From Brachypterus glaber (Eukaryota > Arthropoda > Insecta > Coleoptera > Kateretidae): a stretch of 64,000 nt of DNA. Where the stretch lies: the NCBI GenBank assembly GCA_958510825.1, contig OY294054.1, positions 15,203,390-15,267,389 of the forward strand, read 5' to 3'. Both the position numbers and the translations under genes were made by a program. The notes beneath the pieces were generated by a model. The model made no database searches and had not been told where the DNA came from. It saw only the letters and a list, made by a program, of their open reading frames with translations. Positions 32,320 to 42,788 of this stretch are shown in pieces (position 1 is the stretch's first letter; each line of letters opens with the position of its first letter).

Positions 32320-32665
32320 TTAACTTTCCGAGTCATATACGTTACATTTATTACATTTAGATTAAGCTATTTTCATAGTTATATACAATAATTCTGGGCC
32401 AAGGGGGTCAGAACAGTCTTTAAAAAGTGCCTTTGGCATATGTGATACTTATTTTTTTAAAGAAATGATAATTTATTAAATGATGCTTTGATTAAATGAA
32501 AATTCATTCGACTTTTTAGTATTGACATATGTCAAATAAACTTTTTTAAATCTTTTTTTACCCCTTGGCCTTCTGAATAATTGTGTAAAACTGTAAAAAT
32601 AGACTAATCTAAATGTAATAAATGTAATGTGTTTGACTCGGTAAATTAAAAATATATTTTTCACC
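32320..32665. repeat. Imperfect palindrome, about 345 bp
   Basis: CCGAGTCATATACGTTACAT at the left pairs imperfectly with ATGTAATGTGTTTGACTCGG at the right. The right arm continues as GACTTTTTAGTATTGACATA, shared in direct orientation with 42145-42165, so the family has at least two copies. Confidence 0.5.
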
Positions 32666-33199
32666 TAAAATTTTATTTTTTTTTTCAAGTAGTCATGTTT
32701 TTTCTGGAACTTTAAAATCTCATGTGTAAGCTGGGCCATATTTGCCTTCGGGGGTGAAGCTTCTTTTTTGTTTGGACTTTTTTATTAAAAAAAAAATAAT
32801 AATTTTTTTTTATTTAAGTCTAATATTTTTATTTTAATTAATCTCGTTAATGTTCGAATTCAGAATTTGATTTATTATAAATATAGCTGAAATGTTTATA
32901 ATTATAAATATACTTGATCTTCGATTCTAAAAATACCCTAAAAATTCCCTAAGGCGGTGCTTAGATAAAAGTAATTCATTTGCGAAGTGGTTTGCATCCT
33001 GTATGATCAATAAAATCAGCAAAATTTGTTAATAACCTTATAAATAAAGGTCGTGTAACAAGGTTCATATAAACTTGACCGAGTTCTAATATTAAATTCA
33101 CCTAAACATGATAAAAATCATCACTAAAATCAATAATTATGTATCGACGCCTCCATCGAACAAGGACCAGTACCGTGATAAGGATTTTACGAGAGACGA
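32666..33199. other. Intergenic, no gene seen
   Basis: AT-rich, with no bounded feature recognised. Confidence 0.4.
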
Positions 33200-33545
33200 G
33201 AAACGGAACTTTCTCGATTTTCGAGTTGATCTTGTCTTGACCATTTCTCAAAGACTGACTTCTTGTCTCGTCTAGCAAGAGTCTCCACGATTAATTTGCT
33301 GTTTCGTCTAGCGAGATTTTTGATTTTTAAGACTCTCGATATTCTTCTTGTCAGTATATCGGAAATATAGGCATAGACAGATACGTTTTTATTATTAACA
33401 TTGATTATTTCCCTAACGTGTGTATAGAACTTACTCAAACTTTTAAGTGGTTGGTATATTAAAAGTACAAAAAAACTATCAAGAGTCGAGGTCTCGATTC
33501 TTGATCAAGAGTCTCGACTCTCGACCACGGGACTCTCGAAATATT
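33200..33545. repeat. CTCGA/TCTCG-rich degenerate repeat
   Basis: Irregular recurrence of TCTCG, CTCGA and GTCTAGC words in both orientations. Examples are CTTGTCTCGTCTAGCAAGAG near 33261, CGTCTAGCGAGATTTTTGAT near 33306, and AGAGTCTCGACTCTCGAC near 33506. No simple period is evident. The minus-strand open frame over it (33187-33438) translates to repeated TRRISR/LARR wording and is probably repeat-derived. Confidence 0.5.
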
Positions 33546-33939
33546 CAGAATTTTTAAATTACACTATTTTCTCGGTTACTTCTAAAAAGTTATCGTGTCC
33601 AGAGACAGACAGGACACAGATTTTTTTATACAGGCTGTCCAGAAACTTTCTGGCCAGGAATCCCAGTACTAGACGTAATTTTAAATTTATTTAACCGAAA
33701 TTAGCTTAAACCAAAAATGCTTCCTAAGGGAGATAGATTGACAAATAAACAAAATTAGAAGTTTATAGATTACAGATGTTACTTTTGCAGCAAAAATGCA
33801 ATAATGCCCTATGATTTCAGCAGACTTCTCGTTGCGTGTTCATAGATTTTACTTAAAGAAATTTTTAATCTAGTTGCTACATTTTTCGATGGAGGTGTTG
33901 ATAATACATATTATGTAGGAAGTAAGTTGCAATAATACT
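33546..33939. other. Intergenic, no gene seen
   Basis: Contains ACAGGCTGTCCAGAAACTTT near 33630, which looks like a mobile-element edge. Nothing else was recognised. Confidence 0.4.
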
Positions 33940-34089
33940 AAGGGCATATCCACAGGCTCGCATAACAACATAGTCCATAAGAATACGATGCCGTGATTGG
34001 CTTGATGTGTCGCCATTTATCTTGTAATCCAATCACGGCATCGCATTCTTATTTTTTATGTTCTTATTCAAGCTTCTGGATAGGCCTTA
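33940..34089. mobile_element. 150-bp MITE, TIR AAGGGCATATCCACAG, copy 1
   Basis: AAGGGCATATCCACAGGCTC pairs with the degraded right end CTTCTGGATAGGCCTTA. The arms share AAGAATACGATGCCGTGATT. The copy at 54494-54641 is better preserved. Confidence 0.75.
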
Positions 34090-35319
34090 ACAAACAATCA
34101 ACAATGCTAAATTTAAGTCACATATTTTTATTTAATTGATTTAAATTTCAATATAAAAATCACCTTAAAATTTCATTATGATAGTTTGACAACTTTAAAA
34201 TTTTTGAGTATAGAGTAAAGGTCTGCGACGATTATACAACACATAATAATTTCCTTTTTATCCGCTATTAGGGGGAAAGTAAAATGAGTTAAAACTTACA
34301 ATTTTGGTGGAGGCGCCTGATTATAAGCAATTCTATTTTTTAAATATTGCACATAAAGTCGATTCATTCGACTTTTTGTTCTATCCTAGCCTAGCTAATT
34401 CTTTCTTTTTTTTTAATTTCTACAACCTACATCCTTTTTTATTTGTGAGCAATATTCCTTTCTAGGCCAGCCTAACTTGCTCTCCAAAGTATCTGAAAGT
34501 AAGCTCTTATATCTTAGTATGTGACCCACCAGTTGATCCCTTCTCCTGTTAATTAAACTAGCCCTTTCCATTAAATAAGCTTTTCCCCAATTCCCAATTT
34601 CGAATCCCCAATCCCCTCACTTCCTAACCATTTGACCATTTTATCTTTAACGTTCTCCTATAACACCACATTACACAAGCTATAATTTTTTTCTATCGGC
34701 CATCTCTATTGTCCAAGTTTTGCAACCATGTCTTTAACAGGGCTGACGAAAGACAAAAATGTTGAGTGGGCGAAACCCTCAAATCAAATCAATTTGTTTT
34801 GTTCAAATCGTTAAGAAAGGGTTTGACGATTTATTTAGAAGTTTTTGGGACACCCCGTAAACTGTTGTTTAAAACCTACCACAACAAAATCCAGTTGATT
34901 TATAGATTGAACAACCTTAAGAGGGGAGGGCAAGGTGTTTTACTAAACTGAGTAAGATAACATACAAAACTTTCAATCACCAAAATTCAAGGAAATCAAG
35001 ACATTGCTTCCCCTTTTAATTTTTTAAGAGACAAACTATACGCATTTCTATTATCACATAGTATTGATCGGTGGAATATTATTATTTACTAAAATATAAA
35101 AATTGGAAATTCTTTGGATTTGAATTTAAGGTAATTTGGGGGTAAAAAGGGGTCAGTTTTTCTTTGCACGGAGAGGTGCATGCCAAAAAAACGTCGTTGG
35201 GGGGGCCTAATCCCTGGCGGAAAATTTGATAACTAAATACAAGGACATTATCTCTGAAAAAAGCTTTACCCCTAGTGGACGTTTTGATACATACATACTT
35301 AACAAAGAATAAAAATTTT
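34090..35319. other. Intergenic, no gene seen
   Basis: AT-rich with some C-rich stretches (for example CTAATTAAACTAGCCC-type wording near 34550-34620). No coding or RNA gene is supported. Confidence 0.4.
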
Positions 35320-35455
35320 CCAACAAACCAAACAATTTTCCAAATAACCAAATAATTTCCAAACTTGGACAAACAGTTCACCGACTAGACAACAGTTTCA
35401 CAAATTTTAGGCAACAAATTTACCAACTTTTAAAATATAAACTCTTTACCAACTT
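35320..35455. repeat. Degenerate CCAAC/ACAAATTT repeat
   Basis: Irregular series of TTTCCAAC, AACCAAA, GACAAC and TTTACCAAC words resembling the 13470-13645 tract. It may be the same decayed low-complexity family. Confidence 0.4.
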
Positions 35456-35997
35456 TTATTGTACAAAATATGTAATGCTTTTCAATTTTAGAAAAACAAA
35501 AAATAATAACTCTACAGAAAAATAAAATGTATGACTTTAAATTATAAGAATTTTACTATGACCAATAAAAAAGTCTTTACTTAAAATATAAGACGTATAC
35601 TATACGTATATTATATGTTTAAATAAATAACTAAATATCGTTATAAAATGACAAACTGTTTTACAAATTAGCCTTATATGAATTCACAAAATTTCCTAGT
35701 ATTTGAAATTTAATTTGAAACAAATAATGAGTTTGTATTAAAACTAATCAAATTTAGTCGGAAACTATAAATTAAGCAAAACAGAACTTACAATGCAACT
35801 AATGACACAGGCTCACAAAAAAAGCGTCAATTAGTTAATCTTAGCAAGTCATTATTTTCTTACTTATTTTTGAGCGCTGACAACGAATTTGATAGTAAAA
35901 AAGAAGAAGAGATCTTCATATTTCTCTAGAACCTAAACATTTAAATTTTGGGGTTGTTTTCGAAAACAATTTTAATCAGAAAGACGAGAACTTATTA

Positions 35998-36250
35998 TAC
36001 AGGGTTATTTAGAAATAAGTTTAAATAAGGTTGGTCCGGAAATGAGCCCAAGGGAGCTACGCCTCTCCTAAGGGTACCCTACTGAAAATGACGGGTCTGG
36101 GCGGGTATAAATGGTGCGCAAACCGTACTTGAGCGGGTGAATTTCATCCGCTCAAGTACGGTTTGTGTCATTTTCAACAGGGTACATCTAAAAAGTAGTT
36201 TTTATTTAATATTTCTTGAACCTATAAACCGCAGTTACTACGAAAAAAAA
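35998..36250 (+). repeat. Dispersed family W, copy 2, carrying an insertion
   Basis: Begins ACAGGGTTATTTAGAAATAA and GGTTGGTCCGGAAATGAGCC, and resumes after the insertion with CATCTAAAAAGTAGTTTTTA. The same sequence without the insertion lies in reverse at 36540-36770. Confidence 0.7.
36079..36181. mobile_element. 103-bp palindromic MITE, target duplication GTAC
   Basis: CCTACTGAAAATGAC at the left pairs with GTCATTTTCAACAGG at the right. The inner arm is AAACCGTACTTGAGCGG against CCGCTCAAGTACGGTTT. GTAC occurs on both sides (36075-36078, 36182-36185) and once only in the unoccupied copy in 36540-36770, which defines the insertion precisely. Confidence 0.85.
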
Positions 36251-36539
36251 CTTCCCATGCACAAATATCCACAAATCGCTTTTAAGGCTGCTACGCCGTA
36301 GCACTGCTACGGTCTCTTGAAAAGTGTTACTTTTAAAGAGGCCGTAGTAATCTTAAAACTGATTTTCGAACCTAGATGTTTAGGAGCTTTTTTGCACAGA
36401 TTTTAATGTAGAATCACCCTGCATTACGAACAATTTTATTGGTGCATTTTTAGTTCCTATTTTTGACACCGCCCCATCCCCCATTTTGCACGTCCCTGGT
36501 TAAAATTACTAAATAAAAACAACATGAAATTATAGACTT
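36251..36539. other. Spacer between inverted family W copies
   Basis: Includes a small dyad, GGCTGCTACGCCGTAGCACTG, near 36284-36305. The two W copies around it form a large inverted repeat. No gene is present. Confidence 0.4.
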
Positions 36540-36770
36540 TATCAATTCTAAGGCATGTGCAAAAATTTGTTACTGTGGTTTATAGGGTTACAGAAATATT
36601 AAATAAAAACTACTTTTTAGATGTACCTTTAGGAGGGTCGTAGCTCCATTAGGGCTCATTTCCGGACCAACCTTTATAGAAACTTTTTTTCGTATTTTTT
36701 AACTTAAATCATCTCTTAAATATCTCGAACTTATTTCATCAACATTTTTTACAAATTATACTTCTTAATT
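36540..36770 (-). repeat. Dispersed family W, copy 3, empty site
   Basis: Reverse copy of 35998-36250 reading GATGTACCTTTAGGAGGG across the point where the 103-bp MITE sits in the other copy. It also contains GGGCTCATTTCCGGACCAAC. Confidence 0.7.
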
Positions 36771-37564
36771 CGCAGAAAACAAAAACTAGTTTATATTAAT
36801 TTGCCTCTGCTTCAAAATGTATTTTCTGAAGTGTTCCCCAAGGATCTATCATTGGGCCATAGCTTTTTTCTAGATTTACCGTTGACCGTATAACTGCTAC
36901 TAAGAACTGTTCTTCCGTAGTTTTTGCAGATAACATGCAGTTTTATTATAATTATCGGTTTAAAAAAGCCGACCAAACCAAAACTTAAAACTATATTTGA
37001 ACTCTTAAATTCATAAAATTTAAAATGAAATGCCAATATAAGTAATTTATAAGTATTATGCTCAATATTAATATACTGCCCTTACCGACTGGGTACAACA
37101 ACGTATACACAATCAAAAGTAGAGCATTAACAACCTAATGAAAAGATCTATGAAATTATTAAAAATTCTCTATTTTAAATACTTTAATACAATTATTGTA
37201 AACTTGAGTCAAGCTTATTTTGCTCATAACAATGATGGGAAATCGAAGGTGACTAATACGTTTTGTAAGCTTATTAAAATTTCACTGGCGAGATTAGAAC
37301 CAATAGGTTTGTAGAATTTTGTCTATTAGTTCGTGATTGTACAATGTTCAGCTATCCCTGAAGCATATTGATGACTTTTTCCTTTCTGTATTCACCATGA
37401 GTCATGGTATAAAAATCTGATAGCTACTTATAACTAGATATAACTAGTTAAGGGAATAATTTACAATTTTTGTCAACAACACTGTAAAAATGGGGGTAAA
37501 ATTAGAGAGTAATATTAAGAATAAATTACAAAATTAATTTGATTTAATCCGATTTTTTTTACTA
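36771..37564. other. Intergenic, no gene seen
   Basis: AT-rich, with no bounded feature recognised. Confidence 0.4.
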
Positions 37565-37715
37565 ATGTGGGTGAACCAATTATTGCCATGTTAAGTCATT
37601 TTATTTTTTACTGCATTCAAATTTATTTGTAATCACCTGAAACTTAGCTACATTAAACATAAACATATCTTTATTCTAATGGGTAAAAAATAAACAAACT
37701 GCAGGAGCTTCAAAA
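37565..37715 (+). repeat. Family X, unoccupied copy
   Basis: ATTGCCATGTTAAGTCATTT, ATTTATTTGTAATCACCTGA and AACATAAACATATCTTTATT run without interruption. The copy at 45372-46735 has two later insertions at points that are intact here. Confidence 0.75.
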
Positions 37716-38570
37716 AAAATATCAATGCTTTTTAAAAAAATACTGACAATAGTAGGCACGCATGTCCCAAATATTGCCAGGGTACTGGCAATAATAGTAA
37801 AGAACAAACTTACAAAAAATTAACAAACTAATAAGAAAATATTGTGGCACAGTAACAATTTCAGCTGTTTTTAGGTACAATTTGGGCACTTAAATAACAA
37901 TTTGTCGTTTTTAGTAAGCCTCACGTACTATCGATTGCAATCTCATATCGGACTGGCGATTCTTTTCGAATAAAAAGCAGAACAAAGATTTGGAACTCTC
38001 TGAATTCTTCATTACTTTCTTTTCTTGTTGTTTCTTGTTTTTTCATTTTTTTTGCTTCTTTATTAAGTCAAACACCACACGCCAAGAAAGTGCATGTTTG
38101 TGCCTACCTTATAACTACGGTAGTTTTTTATCGTGTCAACGTAGTCTATAATATACAAAATTATAAATTATACGAAATAGAAAGAAGCCTGTCTCAATTT
38201 TTGCAGCTCAAAATATCATCAATGATTTTTTTTATATTAGGTTTATCCTCGGCCCAAAAGCTTTTTTATTACATTTCCTTTACTAGCTTTTTCTATAAAT
38301 AAACAAAGACCTACTTATTTTCAATTGCTACTTAAAATTTTAAAGTGGCCTTCCGTTGCTAGGCAACATATTGAAAATTTATGCATTTTTGACAGGATAT
38401 AGATATACATATAGGTTTGATTGTCTTGAATAATATATAATACTGTGGGACCCATATACATGTATGTGGGAATAAATCAAATAAAGACATAAAAGGAACA
38501 GAAGAATTAAACCAAATAAACAGTTGCACCCGCGCAAAACTTCGGAATTGTTTTTTTCTTTTTTTTTTCT
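37716..38570. other. Intergenic, no gene seen
   Basis: AT-rich with pyrimidine runs near 38000-38060. No bounded feature was recognised. Confidence 0.4.
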
Positions 38571-38850
38571 ACACATGATTACTAAAAACAAGTACCGTCA
38601 ACCGAGGTGACTTCGGACGGAGTGAACCAAAGCACATCAGCACAAGTTGTGGGGTGGTGTGCATAAGTTCTTGGGTTCAACCCCACAACTTGTGCACACA
38701 ACCCATAAACTTGTACACACGTGCTTTGGTTTAGAAGGTTTTCCGAAAAAGTGTCCGAAGTCACCTCAGTTGACGGTACGTTATCTTCAGATTAGGTGGC
38801 TTAAAAGTTTGTATATGCTCAAGCATATTAAGTAGTTAATATATATTTTA
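38571..38850. mobile_element. Family A fragment interrupted by a MITE
   Basis: ACACATGATTACTAAAAACA runs up to the insertion, then TTATCTTCAGATTAGGTGGC and AAAAGTTTGTATATGCTCAA continue after it. The family A sequence at 32018-32159 shows the uninterrupted order. Confidence 0.65.
38595..38776. mobile_element. 182-bp MITE, TIR CCGTCAACCGAGGTGACTTC, TSD TA
   Basis: The terminal repeats CCGTCAACCGAGGTGACTTC and the complement ending at 38776 are flanked by TA (38593-38594, 38777-38778). The arms share ACCAAAGCAC and CCCACAACTTGTG. A TA target and CCGT-type ends recall Tc1/mariner-derived MITEs and match the style of 40468-41008. Confidence 0.85.
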
Positions 38851-39156
38851 GTAAAATAACATATTATTATAATAAAAAAAGTATTTATTGTAATTCAAAA
38901 AAAAACATTTTATTCTAAAAATATAATACCAATTATCAGCGACAAAAGTCGTGATAAGATTTTTAGAAACAAATTTACACATGTCATTAATATAATAATA
39001 AATTAATAATACACTTAATATATAAAATAAATAAATGGACAAAAAACAGTTAAAAATTTGATTGGACAGAACATTTAAAAAACTCGATTGGACATAACCA
39101 TAAAAAAATACTTATACATCACTAACTAAACTAACTAAAATTATATAAAATTTAAG
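38851..39156. other. Intergenic, no gene seen
   Basis: AT-rich. It probably includes the 3' tail of the minus-strand LINE relic that follows. Confidence 0.4.
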
Positions 39157-39600
39157 CTAAACTGACGTTTGAAGAAACTCCTCAATGCTGTAAAAGGCTT
39201 TTTTTAACAAATATATTTTAATTTCCTCCTTGTATTTTTTGACAGATAATATTCTTGTTGCATAAGGTAACTTATTAAAGAAAACTGAAACATAATAATT
39301 TGAGTGTGATTTATTTAGCCTTTGATAAGGAAAATGCTGGTATTGGTTTGATCTGGCTTTATAACTGTGTAGATTCTCTTTTGCAAAAAAAAAACAGACA
39401 CTCAAAAATATACCCAGGGTTAGAATATTTATCTCTGAGAATTTGCTTATAAAGCAATCTTGGAAGCCAACATTGGTAAGAACTCCGAGTTTTTCTCTGC
39501 AGAGTAAAAATATTACTAGCTTGGGCTGCATGTCCCCAGGCCAAAATTCCATAGTTAAATTGTTCGCAAAAGCCATTTTTTTATATTAAAATTTACAAGT
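39157..39600 (-). pseudogene. LINE relic, end of reverse transcriptase ORF
   Basis: Read on the minus strand in two frames, the segment encodes the C-terminal tail of a non-LTR retrotransposon polymerase: AWGHAAQASNIFTLQRKTR, then KENLHSYKARSNQYQHF and VFFNKLPYATRILSVKKYK, ending AFYSIEEFLQTSV. Frames switch near 39360-39420, so it is broken. It differs in sequence from the 19-kb relic and represents another Jockey/CR1-like lineage. The palm domain is absent. Confidence 0.8.
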
Positions 39601-39932
39601 TATGTAGTTTTTGACACTCCTAGTAATTTTTTTAGAAAACGCTGACATGGACGCAATACTTAGACACATTTTGTGCCGAAGTATCTGATAGTTCAGAACA
39701 AAGAAAAACGAACTGTAAATAAATTTTAAGTAGTAAAAATTTCTTATGTATATATTGATTAAAAAACGTTTTTTGAATAACTTTATTAACTTTTCTCAGA
39801 AATATATTATAGTGTTTTAAATGCATTATTCATGCACCAACCATAATACTACAATACTATACTTCATATACTGCACTCATAAGAAAAAACCGCGTAATTA
39901 CAAGATATAAGTATTTGGCGTAGTAAAAGGGG
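39601..39932. other. Intergenic, no gene seen
   Basis: AT-rich, with no bounded feature recognised. Confidence 0.4.
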
Positions 39933-39951
39933 CACACTGAGAAAAAGATAA

Positions 39952-40190
39952 TATATTACATTACATGCTTGTTTAACCTCGTACTATTCTACTTAATTAA
40001 GCATCCCCTAAGTCCAGGACTTGTGTGGGCTGGTAGTAGAGGAAACCACCGCTTCACTTACACCTTTGCCAAATTTCAATTATTAATTAACTGAAAAAGG
40101 CAAATCGGCGCCAGTGAGAATCGAACTCACGCTAGTTGGCTAGTAGACTTGTCATGTACAGACGGGGTAGACCACTACACCAATCCTCCC
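39952..40190 (-). mobile_element. tRNA-derived SINE, copy 1
   Basis: The minus strand starts GGGAGGATTGGTGTAGTGGT (40190). The A box TGGTGTAGTGG lies at 40182-40172 and the B box GTTCGATTC at 40126-40118. The head (40190-40107) is about 84 nt, longer than a plain tRNA, and ends CACTGGCGCC. A body with GGTGTAAGTGAAGCGGTG follows, then an unusual ATGTAATGTAAT-type tail. ATAATAT occurs on both sides as a probable target duplication. It is not a functional tRNA, because its anticodon arm is distorted and it has a retroposon body. Confidence 0.85.
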
Positions 40191-40467
40191 ATATAATATT
40201 AAGCATTTGTGATACTTGTATCAGATACTTGTTACAAGGATAGAAATATAAACATATTTAACTAATTTAAAAAAATTAAAAAAAAATTGTTTCAAGTTCA
40301 ATTATTACTTTCCAAGAAGGAAGTATATATTTTTAGTACTTTAAATACTCTGTATAAATATCAACTTTCTTTTAAGTTTCTTTAAAACTTAATACAAGAA
40401 ATTTTTATTTATCAAAACAAGCACTTTTAGGTAATTCAAATTTTATCCTACTGGTCTAAGTAAGATA

Positions 40468-41008
40468 CCGTAATCTGGGGTGAAGTGGAAAATTAAGTTT
40501 TAAAGTAAAATAAATACTGATAATTCACAAAGATCGAAAACAAACTATGGTACACGAAAAGTGGACTAATTTACATTGGGGTAGTTAGTGTTAGTGTAGT
40601 ATTTTATTTATAGACTGGAACTATGTGTTTAAATTTTTTCATATAGACAATTTAACTGTTGTTTAAATAAACATTCTCTTATTTTGTTTTTTTTTTATTG
40701 TTGATTTTAACACGCTCTATAGCCTTACAGACAGGCCTGTTATTTGGTTTTATTGTTTTTTGATTAATTTGGTTTTCCATTAGTCTTCATAAACGATTTT
40801 TTGGCTAAACAAGTAATTGGTCCGCTTCACCCCCATTCATAGGGTAAAGCGGATCAACCTTTAATAAAGAAAAACTGAAAGAAATGATGAGCTAAATTTT
40901 TCTCAAAATGTTTAACGTGTGTATTTTTTTCACATTTCACATTCAATAAATTCATTTAAATATTTAAAGAAAACTGATATTTTTGATCCGCTTCACCCCA
41001 GATTACGG
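40468..41008. mobile_element. 541-bp TIR element, ends CCGTAATCTGGGGTGAAG, TSD TA
   Basis: CCGTAATCTGGGGTGAAGTG pairs with the end CTTCACCCCAGATTACGG. TA lies on both sides. The subterminal GGTCCGCTTCACCCCCATTC at about 40820 is a further internal copy of the end motif. No transposase is present. The style is Tc1/mariner-like. Confidence 0.8.
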
Positions 41009-41134
41009 TACGTATTAAGCAATTAAGCAAAACATTTGATTTAAGTAATTAACATGCTTGCGAATATGCAAGCTTTTGAGCTACTTGATGTGAATATTAC
41101 GTACTTATTTTCAGTAATCATTTCTCTGTGTGTG

Positions 41135-41345
41135 AGCATGAAGCATTCAAAAACTGGTTTTAAACCAGTATAATATATGTGTATTAGAAAAAAATACTGG
41201 TTTGGTCAGCCAAATTTAGTGTCCATTTTTTATTGGATTTTTTATGGGACTAAGATTATTTTATTTTTTATTATGCTAAATTAGTATTTCTAATACTAGG
41301 AAAAAAATCATACCTGTTTTATTTATAAAAAATATTTTATGATTT
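41135..41345. other. Intergenic, no gene seen
   Basis: AT-rich; contains a short AAACTGGTTTTAAACCAGTA dyad near 41152. Confidence 0.4.
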
Positions 41346-41421
41346 CGTCATGTGAGGATTATAGTGTTCTATATCCATAGCAAACCCAATGGATATAGAA
41401 CACTATAATCCTCACATGACG
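41346..41421. repeat. Perfect 33-bp-arm hairpin, 10-nt loop
   Basis: CGTCATGTGAGGATTATAGT continues to GTTCTATATCCAT. The loop is AGCAAACCCA. The second arm is an exact complement ending CATGACG. ATTT flanks it on both sides. It could be a very small MITE, a fresh inverted duplication or a small-RNA precursor. No second copy was found in the window. Confidence 0.9.
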
Positions 41422-42099
41422 ATTTGATCTACCGTTTTTATGCATGTCATGCATGATATTACAAAATATCAAAAAATTATCTTATTTTTACTCTTATGGA
41501 GTAATGTCCAGGTACATTTTAAAAGAAAAACATAAAATACCAAAAAATTACATGATTTTAATTTCCTCTACTAAAATATTATTTGTTTCGTTCATTTTTA
41601 TAAAAATCTGATGCGGATACGGTAATTTTGCTTATAAGGGTATTTAATTTAATGCAATAAATATGCAATTATGCGCACTATGACTTTCATTCAATAATTT
41701 CAAGAAATATTAATTGATTAAATCAAATATTAATAAATTTTACCAGGATGTTCTGGTATATTTTACTTTCCACCTTTAAGAGGGCCGTGGGGAGGAGACA
41801 GGCGTATTCCCTTGCTTTTATATTGTTAAATTTGTGTTTTTCTGTAGAATTGTTTTTTTTGTCGAAATTATTTTACGTTTTATAAGGAACACGAAGGTGG
41901 GTCATACTTTCAATATGTAACATAAAATATTGAAAATAGTACCAAGCCATGTAACGCTTCGTAACGCTGATACTCCCCCCTCCTTTAAATACGTAAATCT
42001 AGCAGCCAAAACCCCCCTTGGGTAAAAAAAGAAACAATTTTATTTGTTTAAAAACAATAAAGAGCCTTGTGTAAGAAACGTTAGCGATTTTTTAAAGAA
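41422..42099. other. Intergenic, no gene seen
   Basis: AT-rich with GAGGGCCGTGGGGAGGAGAC near 41770 as a local GC patch. No gene was seen. Confidence 0.4.
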
Positions 42100-42450
42100 A
42101 TGAGAATTTCCGAAATGACATTTTGATTAAATGGAAATTGTTTCGACTTTTTAGTATTGACATATATCAAATGAAGTTTTTAAAGTATGTTTCTACCCCT
42201 TGGCATGCCAAATAATTGTGTAAAACTGTGAATAAGACTAATATATAAATGTAATGTGTTTGGACTCGGTAAGTTAAAAATATATTATAGTATTTTACTA
42301 CCTTTAAGATGCTTCTAACACCCAAAGGAACCCGATCCAGGGCCTGACGATTTGCAAATAGCTTAATTTGAATGTATTTTAAGACATATATAAAATACAG
42401 CTGGGACAAAATAATCAAATAAAAATGGTCACCAGCTTTTAGACTATTAG
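42100..42450 (-). repeat. YIQI family, copy 2, with 32.5-kb homology
   Basis: 42125-42290 parallels 32485-32660 in direct orientation (GACTTTTTAGTATTGACATA, ATAATTGTGTAAAACTGT). On the minus strand, 42420-42300 reads KYIQIKLFANRQALDRVPLG. The peptide agrees with the 62.1-kb copy better than the DNA context does. Confidence 0.55.
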
Positions 42451-42788
42451 CTCAAAAGTTCTGTTGGATAAAATTATATTTAGGTTTTGAAATAAAACTC
42501 AAAATATGGCGTGGTTCCTTTTTGCATCATTAAATGTTATACAATGTAGTTTTGTTTTGCGCCCTATATATAGAATTTCTTTTCGAGTAAGTTTTTTCAA
42601 GAGTAATTTTGGTACCAACCAATTTAATTGCAATCGTTGAAAAAAAAAAGCGCAAGTATATATTTTACGATTTAAAAAGGCTTAAATTAAACGAAAAAAG
42701 TATTAAACAAGCCGTGAAGATATACAATGCTTCGCATTGTATATTATACTCACTTAGTATAGTTATACTGCACTCAGAAAATTTCGTT
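42451..42788. other. Repeat debris, no gene seen
   Basis: GCCGTGAAGATATACAATGC near 42710 and ATTGTATATTATACTCAC match edges seen near 23475 and 31695 and look like the end of a dispersed element. Confidence 0.45.

Larger units (their letters stand above)
39933..41134. mobile_element. Family A element carrying a SINE and a MITE
   Basis: The left end CACACTGAGAAAAAGATAA and the right end TCATTTCTCTGTGTGTG fit family A ends. Internal blocks (GCAAGCTTTTGAGCTACTTG, ATACAAGAAATTTTTATTTA) match 14268-15074 in reverse. Two younger insertions, 39952-40190 and 40468-41008, account for much of its length. Confidence 0.6.

Noticed and set aside
40107..40190. A possible functional tRNA gene on the minus strand
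   Set aside because: The head is 84 nt with no proper anticodon arm, is followed by a SINE body, and recurs with the same body at 46.6 kb.
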